DNA of 6,758 bases from JAAYZM01 sp964510785. Lineage in GTDB: Bacteria; Actinomycetota; Actinomycetes; Actinomycetales; Cellulomonadaceae. The notes below the pieces were generated by a model, which saw only the letters and a program-made list of their open reading frames with translations, was not told where the DNA came from and did not search any database. The stretch lies in the NCBI GenBank assembly GCA_964510785.1, contig CAZECM010000130.1, positions 1-6,758 on the forward strand, given 5' to 3'. A program made the translations under genes and the position numbers. This document shows, one piece after another, positions 1 to 4,176 of this stretch. Within the stretch, counting starts at the first letter, position 1. Each line of letters opens with the position of its first letter.

Positions 1-42
1 CTTGGTGCCCAGCAGGCCCTTGTTTGCAGTCTGGTTGCTCAT
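1..42 (-). CDS. rplC: Ribosomal protein L3, N-terminal fragment
   Basis: First 14 codons of a gene that runs off the left edge. The ATG lies at 42-40 and the peptide reads MSNQTANKGLLGTK. The GLLGTK segment is the conserved start of bacterial L3, the early-assembling 50S protein near the peptidyl-transferase centre. It follows rpsJ by only 14 nt on the same strand, which is the standard first junction of the S10 operon. The upstream G-run in that gap is a weak ribosome-binding site. The identification rests on a short peptide plus gene order, but the two agree. Confidence 0.93.
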   Translation of the reverse strand, partial: MSNQTANKGLLGTK

Positions 43-56
43 TTTCGTTGCCCCCG

Positions 57-362
57 TCACTGAATGTTGACGTCGACGCTCGCCGGAAGATCGATGCGCA
101 TGAGCGCGTCGACGGTCTTCGGCGTCGGGTCGAGGATGTCGATGAGTCGCTTGTGGGTACGCATCTCGAAGTGCTCGCGGCTGTCCTTGTACTTGTGCGG
201 CGAACGGATGACGCAGAAGACGTTCTTCTCCGTCGGCAGCGGCACCGGGCCCACGACCGTCGCGCCCGCGCTGGTCACCGTGTCGACGATCTTGCGCGCC
301 GAGCTGTCGATGACCTCGTGGTCGTACGACTTGAGCCGGATGCGGATCTTCTGTCCCGCCAT
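57..362 (-). CDS. rpsJ: 30S ribosomal protein S10
   Basis: Complete 101-aa protein, normal for S10, which is a 30S head protein and also the NusE transcription-antitermination partner of NusB. Sequence hallmarks are MAGQKIRIRLKSYDHEVID at the start, VGPVPLPTEK in the middle, and SPHKYKDSREHFEMRTHKR followed by LIDILDPTPKTVDALM toward the end. The reading frame stays open upstream to 455, but the ATG at 362 gives the family-standard N-terminus, and the extra 31 codons look unlike S10. An AAAGG at 375-379 lies 12 nt upstream, a rather long spacing. It is the first gene of the S10 operon and is separated by 251 bases from the upstream surface operon on the same strand. Confidence 0.99.
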   Translation of the reverse strand: MAGQKIRIRLKSYDHEVIDSSARKIVDTVTSAGATVVGPVPLPTEKNVFCVIRSPHKYKDSREHFEMRTHKRLIDILDPTPKTVDALMRIDLPASVDVNIQ

Positions 363-479
363 GGCGTCGTTCTGCCTTTTCTCTCGTTGCTGCTGTTTCT
401 CCGACCCCCGCGCTCGGGCGTGTCGCGCTGTGCGGCACAAGTCCGCGCTGCGCACCCGGAGGCGCTAGGTCGTTGGGTT

Positions 480-511
480 GGTGTGAGGGTGGGCCTCACC
501 ACCGAAGTGGT
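480..511 (-). promoter_or_regulatory. Two overlapping, mutually exclusive hairpins in the rpsJ leader
   Basis: Hairpin A spans 480-503: GTGAGG (483-488) pairs with CCTCAC (494-499), and the stem extends past one bulge (C500) through 480-482 with 501-503. Hairpin B spans 498-511: ACCAC and GTGGT flank a four-base loop that reads TTCG on the minus strand, a C(UUCG)G tetraloop in RNA. They share bases 498-503, so they cannot both form fully. The arrangement is seen directly; a switch or attenuator role in S10-operon control is inference. Confidence 0.4.
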
Positions 512-531
512 CAGTCCAGCACCGTCAGTGT

Positions 532-564
532 GGCTGCCGAATCCCGTACGGGTTCCGGGCAACC
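532..564 (-). repeat. Long imperfect inverted repeat around a CCCGTACGGG palindrome
   Basis: Outer arms 532-538 and 558-564 pair over 7 positions with one G-U. Inside lie GAA/TTC (539-541 with 553-555) and the perfect 10-bp palindrome CCCGTACGGG (543-552). It sits about 50 nt downstream of the LPETG gene stop and just downstream of the possible rpsJ -10 element. It could be an operator, the 5' hairpin of the rpsJ leader, or a T-less terminator for the surface operon. Sequence alone does not decide. Confidence 0.35.
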
Positions 565-567
565 TGA

Positions 568-599
568 ATAGTGTGCCAGACGATTCCGTCCGACGCCAA
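568..599 (-). promoter_or_regulatory. Possible rpsJ (S10 operon) promoter
   Basis: On the minus strand a CACTAT (568-573), preceded by TGGCA, resembles an actinobacterial -10 box. TTGGCG (594-599) is the nearest -35-like hexamer. The spacer is 20 bp, longer than the usual 17-18, so the -35 assignment is weak and an extended -10 promoter is possible. Initiation here would give an rpsJ leader of roughly 200 nt. Confidence 0.3.
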
Positions 600-613
600 T
601 CCGCCCCCTGATC

Positions 614-1387
614 TCACTCCGGCTCGCGGTCGCGACGCCGGGTGAGGAACACGAGAAGCATACCGCCACCGACGAGGAGCAGCGCCGCGAGCACCGTGCG
701 CTCGACGGTGACACCGGTCTCAGGGAGGTCGCCGTCGTCCGGGGAGCCGTCGTCGCCGCCGGGGTCGTCGCCGTCGTCGTCGTCATCGGGCGATCCGTCG
801 TCGTCGCCGTCGTCGGGGTCCTCGCCGTCGTCGGCCGTGCTGCCCTCGATGCGCAGCAGCACGTCGAACTGCGCCGTGAGCTCGCCGTCGTGCAGCTTGT
901 TGCCCGCCGTGGAGCTCGTGGGGAGCCGGTAGCCGACCGTGAGCTCGGTGCTCTCGCCCGCGGCGAGGTCGACGCGCGCGACGCGTGTGCGGTCGGCCGC
1001 GGCGAGGGAACGCAGCGACGCCGACGACGACGCACTCTCGCCGCGCCAGTCGACCGTCAGGTCGTCGAAGAACCGCGAGCCGGTGCCCGTGGGGCCCTCG
1101 AGCTCGACGTCCACGACCCACGCGCGCAGCACTCCCGCCGTCGAGCCGTCGTTCGTGACGACGAGTGTGCGGTAGGCGCGGTCGCCCGGCACGGCGACCG
1201 GGACGCCGACGAAGCTCTCGGTGGCCGTCGTGTACGTCTCGCCGTCCCACGTGAGGTTGACGGTGTCCCCGCCCCACTCGGTGCCGAGCTCGTCGGCGGC
1301 GACGGCGGTGTGCGCCGGGCCGAGCACCGTCGCTGTCGCGATCGCGAGGGCGCCCAGTACCCGGCCGAGCCTGCGTGCGGCGCTCAC
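614..1387 (-). CDS. LPETG-anchored cell-wall surface protein with Asp-rich stalk
   Basis: 257-aa exported protein, last gene of the surface operon. Residues 1-31 form an ordinary Sec signal peptide (basic n-region, Ala/Leu core, cleavage near AVA-AD), without the ALW motif of its neighbours. Residues about 40-180 are a beta-rich ectodomain with phrases such as VAVPGDRAYRTLVVTNDGS, seen in surface proteins whose fold resembles TasA/camelysin-type domains; I cannot name a specific family. Residues 185-220 are an acidic Asp/Gly/Pro/Ser linker. LPETG at 221-225, a hydrophobic span at about 231-248 and the tail RRRDREPE form a complete sortase signal, so it should be linked to peptidoglycan. The GTG start at 1387 overlaps the upstream stop by 4 nt (GTGA). 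Inferred role: wall anchor of the TasA-like fibre, comparable in position to an accessory such as TapA. No sortase is in the window. Confidence 0.9.
   Translation of the reverse strand: MSAARRLGRVLGALAIATATVLGPAHTAVAADELGTEWGGDTVNLTWDGETYTTATESFVGVPVAVPGDRAYRTLVVTNDGSTAGVLRAWVVDVELEGPTGTGSRFFDDLTVDWRGESASSSASLRSLAAADRTRVARVDLAAGESTELTVGYRLPTSSTAGNKLHDGELTAQFDVLLRIEGSTADDGEDPDDGDDDGSPDDDDDGDDPGGDDGSPDDGDLPETGVTVERTVLAALLLVGGGMLLVFLTRRRDREPE
728..835 (-). repeat. Asp-rich low-complexity tract (CGTCGT-like repeats)
   Basis: Codons for residues 185-220 of the LPETG protein are mostly GAC with GGC, CCC and TCC, so the plus strand shows irregular GTC/GTCGTC repeats. The peptide is almost entirely Asp, Gly, Pro and Ser with one Glu and no positive charge. 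It is an extended acidic wall-spanning spacer before LPETG. Such tracts can expand or contract by slippage. Confidence 0.8.
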
Positions 1388-2151
1388 GGGGTGTCCCCCG
1401 GGCGGAAGGTCGTGAACTCGAACTCGACCTCGTGCGTGGGCTCGAGCCCTGGGTCGAAGGTGATCGCGGAGGTCGCGCCCCACGAGTCCGAGGCCTGCAG
1501 CGTGCCCGGTCCGGTCGGGTTGTCCGCCGTGACCGTCGCGGTGTTCTCGTGCACCCACGTCGTGGGCACGTAGCGGGCGACGATGCACCAGTACTCCGTG
1601 CTCAAGGTCTGGCTCGCCGAGTACACCGCGGGCCACGGGGTCCACGCGGAGGAACCGCCCCCCGAGAGCCCCGTCGTGCACGCCCCGACGTTCGCGACCC
1701 GGTACGTGGTGACGGTGGCGGCGTCGAAGATCCCGCCGTCGACGATGTCGAGCTCGAGCTCGTAGGCGAGGCCGCGGTGGCCCTGCGACAGCGAGTCGAC
1801 CTGGACGACGATCGCGACGGCGCCCCCGAGGTTGTTGTTGTAGAGCGCGCTCGCCTGCGTGGGACCGAGCTCGAACGTGAGGGTGCCCGTGCTGCGGCCG
1901 GTGCTGCCCGGGTCCGGCGTGCTCTGGTCCGCGTAGACGAGGGCGCTCGGGGCGCCGACGCCGAAGACGGCGACCCCCACGGGCATGCTCCCCGTCACGG
2001 ACTCCGCGTCGCTCCACAGCGCGAGCACTCCCCCGGTGCCCACCCCGACGAGGACGGCGACGGCGGCGAGCAGCATGACCACGCGGGCGCGCACGCCGAG
2101 CAAGGCTGCGGCGACGCGACGGACTCCCGAGGGGCGGCGGTGCGCGGTCAC
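1384..2151 (-). CDS. Third SipW-type-signal secreted protein (TasA/camelysin-like)
   Basis: 255-aa protein with a long basic N-terminus, a hydrophobic segment at about 24-47 and the ALWSDAE motif at 44-50. This matches the aromatic-plus-Asp signature of SipW-dependent signal peptides, so the neighbouring peptidase is the likely processing enzyme. The mature region is beta-rich, contains VYADQSTPDPGSTG, NNNLGGAVAIVVQVDSL and TEYWCIVARY, and has only two cysteines (158 and 189), a possible disulfide pair. It does not share the TSGNLD and LEGDN motifs of the other two TasA-like genes, so it is a different branch. The GTG start at 2151 overlaps the upstream stop as GTGA, with GAAGGA 8 nt upstream. 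ATG at codon 26 is an alternative but would delete the basic n-region. Probable role: minor subunit or adaptor between the fibre and the wall-anchored protein; function not proven by sequence. Confidence 0.82.
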   Translation of the reverse strand: MTAHRRPSGVRRVAAALLGVRARVVMLLAAVAVLVGVGTGGVLALWSDAESVTGSMPVGVAVFGVGAPSALVYADQSTPDPGSTGRSTGTLTFELGPTQASALYNNNLGGAVAIVVQVDSLSQGHRGLAYELELDIVDGGIFDAATVTTYRVANVGACTTGLSGGGSSAWTPWPAVYSASQTLSTEYWCIVARYVPTTWVHENTATVTADNPTGPGTLQASDSWGATSAITFDPGLEPTHEVEFEFTTFRPGDTP

Positions 2152-2786
2152 GGCACGAATCCTTCGCCGTCGCGCACCTGGTCGAGCGCGATCTCGATCG
2201 TGCCGAGGTCGGTCAGGGGGTTCGCCGTGGGGATGTCGACCGGCTCGACCATCTCGTCCGCGCCCGCGTAGACGAGCGTGACGGTGAGCTGCCACGTCGC
2301 GCCCGGTCCCCACGCAACAACCTCGGCGGGGGTGAGGTTGTCGGGAGCGCCCGGCAGCGTGACCGCTGCGCCGAGCGGGGTGTCGGCCGACGGCGTGCCA
2401 CCCGGGAGCGTGACCGTGTAGCTCGCCGTGACGCGACCCGTGGGGTCGAGGACCGGGTCCTGGTCCCAGTCCACCGTGAGCCGGGCAGCCATGTTGTCGC
2501 CCTCGAGCTCGGTGCGGAACGCCTGGGTGAAGGTGTAGGTGTCGCCGGGCGTGGCGAGGCGGACTGCCCTGTTGTCGGCCAGCACGCCGATCGCGCCCGG
2601 AGCGGTGACGTCGGGGCTGGTGTCGGCCCACACGGGGGCGCCGACCAGCTCGAGGTCGAGGTTGCCCGAGGTGACGATGCCGACGGGGACGTCGATCTGC
2701 TTGCCCCACAGCGCATAGGTCACGAGCGCAGAGGCGCCGAGCACCACGAGGAGCCCGGCGGCGAGGAGGGAGCGGCGCAGCGTCAT
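2148..2786 (-). CDS. TasA-like protein with alternate-type signal peptide (paralogue 2)
   Basis: 212-aa exported protein. Residues 1-4 are basic (MTLRR), 6-26 hydrophobic, ending in TYALWGKQ. The Asp normally found after the Trp is absent. It aligns with the first TasA-like gene of the operon: TSGNLD at 39-44 in both, VW-D-S just after, LEGDN at 94-98 here and 101-105 there, and similar ends (DQVRDGEGF versus TQTRTGVGHF). This pattern matches, from memory, the actinobacterial 'alternate signal-mediated exported protein' family of SipW substrates. ATG at 2786 overlaps the peptidase stop (ATGA), with AGGAGGT at 2796-2802 and 9 nt spacing, the best ribosome-binding site in the operon. The reading frame is open further upstream but only inside the peptidase gene. 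Probable role: second fibre subunit or cap. No protease motif such as HExxH is present. Confidence 0.9.
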   Translation of the reverse strand: MTLRRSLLAAGLLVVLGASALVTYALWGKQIDVPVGIVTSGNLDLELVGAPVWADTSPDVTAPGAIGVLADNRAVRLATPGDTYTFTQAFRTELEGDNMAARLTVDWDQDPVLDPTGRVTASYTVTLPGGTPSADTPLGAAVTLPGAPDNLTPAEVVAWGPGATWQLTVTLVYAGADEMVEPVDIPTANPLTDLGTIEIALDQVRDGEGFVP

Positions 2787-3352
2787 GGTGAGGCCACCTC
2801 CTCCTTCTGCTCGGTGGGCGCCGTCTTGGCACGGTTGGGCCGCAGGATCATCACGGCCGCGTAGCCGAGCAGCGCGCACGCCACGACCGTGATCGCGAGG
2901 CCGCGCTTCTCCCCGAGCCACAGCGAGACGTGTCCCACCCACGGCACGGAGTACATGACGACGCCCTTGATCTGCGCGCCGACGATCGGGTCGTCGTCCG
3001 CGCCGTTCGCGTCGCCGCGGGTGACGAACGACGTGCCCTGCGAGGAGAACGACTTGCTCACCACGCGGTGCGTGACGAGCGCCGGGTCGTCGCTCACGGG
3101 CTGGAACGTCACGGCGTCGCCGACCTGGACCTCGGTGTTGGCGTCCTTGACACCGCGCACCACGATCATGTCGCCGGGCGAGTACGTGGGCTCCATCGAG
3201 CCGGTGAGCACGGTGAGCGCCGCGCCGTCGACCGCTCTCGGGACGACGACGACGGCGGCCACCAGCGCGAGGATTCCCAGCAGCACTGCCGTGAGCAGCA
3301 CCGAGAGCACGCCGGACAGCGCGCTGTCGCGCGGTGCTCGGTGGGTGCTCAT
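2783..3352 (-). CDS. SipW-like (ER-type) signal peptidase I
   Basis: 189-aa membrane serine protease of family S26. Membrane span about 14-37 is followed by TGSMEPT with nucleophile Ser52, VGDAVTF, VTHRV with His95 in place of the catalytic Lys of ordinary bacterial type I enzymes, and RGDANGADD with Asp114. A second span lies at about 150-171 with a charged C-tail. Ser/His with this short length is the ER/archaeal-type architecture shared by Bacillus SipW, which processes TasA and TapA. Three genes beside it carry ALW-type signal peptides, so it is most likely their dedicated processing enzyme at the outer face of the membrane. The start is ATG at 3352 with GAGAGGA at 3359-3365, 6 nt away; the frame is open to 3385 but lacks a ribosome-binding site there. 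It follows the first TasA-like gene after a 69-nt gap holding a strong hairpin, and its stop overlaps the next gene by 4 nt. Confidence 0.94.
   Translation of the reverse strand: MSTHRAPRDSALSGVLSVLLTAVLLGILALVAAVVVVPRAVDGAALTVLTGSMEPTYSPGDMIVVRGVKDANTEVQVGDAVTFQPVSDDPALVTHRVVSKSFSSQGTSFVTRGDANGADDDPIVGAQIKGVVMYSVPWVGHVSLWLGEKRGLAITVVACALLGYAAVMILRPNRAKTAPTEQKEEVASP
2796..2802 (-). promoter_or_regulatory. Strong Shine-Dalgarno for the second TasA-like gene
   Basis: A full AGGAGGT lies 9 nt before the ATG at 2786, inside the last codons of the peptidase gene (it encodes part of EEVASP). It fixes that start and suggests independent initiation in addition to coupling at the ATGA overlap. Confidence 0.8.
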
Positions 3353-3358
3353 GGGGAT

Positions 3359-3365
3359 TCCTCTC
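3359..3365 (-). promoter_or_regulatory. Ribosome-binding site of the signal peptidase gene
   Basis: GAGAGGA lies 6 nt upstream of the ATG at 3352. It selects this start over the upstream in-frame ATG at 3385, which lies inside the preceding GC hairpin. Confidence 0.7.
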
Positions 3366-3384
3366 AGAGTTGGTGCGTGGGTCA

Positions 3385-3414
3385 CCGGGCGGGGGCCGCT
3401 AGGCCCCCGCCCGG
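3385..3414 (-). terminator. Perfect 13-bp GC hairpin after the first TasA-like gene (no T tract)
   Basis: Arms 3385-3397 and 3402-3414 are perfectly complementary, with four unpaired bases between them (TAGC on the minus strand). Every one of the 13 pairs is G-C. It starts 7 nt past the stop of the first TasA-like gene and ends 32 nt before the peptidase start. No T run follows, so it is probably not a full intrinsic terminator. A partial terminator or a 3' stabiliser that raises mRNA of the upstream genes is the likely role, as seen after major subunit genes in other fibre operons. Confidence 0.7.
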
Positions 3415-3421
3415 GGGTGGA

Positions 3422-4093
3422 TCAGTTGAAGTGTCCGACGCCGGTACGCGTCTGGGTGAGGCTCACGCCGACGGTCGAGAGGTCCGCGACAGTCGTCTGG
3501 ACGTCCTCCTGGTTGACGGCGTCGAAGGAGATCGTCACGACGACGCGCAACGTGACGTTCGGCGTACCGGTCAGCGTGGTGTTGTTCACCACGAGGATGC
3601 CGGGGTCGTCGGTGCCGTTGTCCTGGCCGGTGCCGGGCGCCTGGAGCACGACCGACGTCGTGCCGACACCTGCGGTCCCCACCAGGACGTTGTTCGAGTC
3701 GTACACCGCGACGCTGTCGATCGTCCCACCGGCACCGGTGATGGCCGTCGGGTTGGTGACGACCAGGTCCGCGACCAGGTTGTCACCCTCGAGGGCGACA
3801 GCGATCGGGAACGTGGCCTCGATGGTGTCCTCGGGCACGATGCGCCACGTGCCGATCGAGCTGATGGCGTGCGCGGCGATGTTCGTCACCGGGGTCGTCG
3901 CGGTCGCGTCGGCCCGGTCGTCCGAGACGTCGTACCAGACGACGTTCCCGGCGGCGGCGACATCGAGGTTACCGCTCGTGATAGTGCCGCCGTTGACGGT
4001 GGCTGAGTCGGACCAGAGGGCGAACGTCGTCCCTCCGCCCAGGAGCGCGAGACCGGCGATGCCGGCGATGACGCCCTTCGTCTTGTTGTTCAT
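3422..4093 (-). CDS. TasA-like protein with alternate-type signal peptide (paralogue 1, likely major subunit)
   Basis: 223-aa exported protein. The basic start MNNKTKG is followed by a Gly/Ala/Leu core and GGGTTFALWSDSA (20-32), a SipW-type signal peptide. From memory, Bacillus TasA reads GGGTWAAFND at the same place and has a SGTLDL motif that corresponds to SGNLDV here (40-45). LEGDN at 101-105 is shared with paralogue 2. The mature part is Thr/Val/Asn-rich and cysteine-free, beta-rich like TasA/camelysin fibre proteins. ATG at 4093 has AAGAAAGG 7 nt upstream. An in-frame ATG at 4180 overlaps the previous stop as ATGA and would add 29 residues that do not look like a signal peptide, so 4093 is preferred. 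The strong hairpin right after its stop suggests it is expressed above the genes downstream, as expected of a main fibre subunit. Fibre formation is inferred from family and context. Confidence 0.88.
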   Translation of the reverse strand: MNNKTKGVIAGIAGLALLGGGTTFALWSDSATVNGGTITSGNLDVAAAGNVVWYDVSDDRADATATTPVTNIAAHAISSIGTWRIVPEDTIEATFPIAVALEGDNLVADLVVTNPTAITGAGGTIDSVAVYDSNNVLVGTAGVGTTSVVLQAPGTGQDNGTDDPGILVVNNTTLTGTPNVTLRVVVTISFDAVNQEDVQTTVADLSTVGVSLTQTRTGVGHFN

Positions 4094-4176
4094 TGTCGTG
4101 CCTTTCTTGTGTGGTGGTGTGCCCGGAAGGGCGTCAGCACGTCCGGACGGAGCGTCCTGCGGGAACTGCGGGTAGG
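4094..4176 (-). other. Gap between genes 1 and 2 with possible in-frame N-terminal extension
   Basis: 83 bases. An ATG at 4180 overlaps the stop of the fibrillar protein gene (ATGA) and stays open and in frame into the TasA-like gene, adding 29 residues rich in Pro, Asp, Gly and Lys. The gap also has the 10-bp palindrome CGTCCGGACG (4140-4149) and a small GCCC/GGGC stem-loop (4121-4132). Whether the extension is translated is unknown. Confidence 0.5.
4101..4108 (-). promoter_or_regulatory. Ribosome-binding site deciding the start of TasA-like gene 1
   Basis: AAGAAAGG sits 7 nt upstream of the ATG at 4093. It supports this start rather than the ATGA-overlapping ATG at 4180. Confidence 0.65.

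Larger units (their letters stand above)
363..613 (-). other. Intergenic region: S10-operon promoter and leader region
   Basis: This 251-base gap lies between the LPETG gene and rpsJ. I see no protein-coding gene with a convincing start in it. It holds a possible promoter near 568-599 and several inverted repeats that would form hairpins in the rpsJ leader (480-511 and 532-564). There is no hairpin followed by a T run after the LPETG gene, so where the surface operon ends transcription is not evident from sequence. Confidence 0.7.

Noticed and set aside
363..455. Upstream extension of the rpsJ frame
   Set aside because: S10 normally starts at MAGQK, and the extra residues do not resemble the family.
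728..835. GTC-rich repeats as a CRISPR or satellite array
   Set aside because: They are irregular codon repeats for an Asp-rich linker inside a coding region.
2148..4093. Protease function for the TasA/camelysin-like proteins
   Set aside because: Camelysin relatives are sometimes labelled peptidases, but no HExxH or other catalytic motif is visible here.
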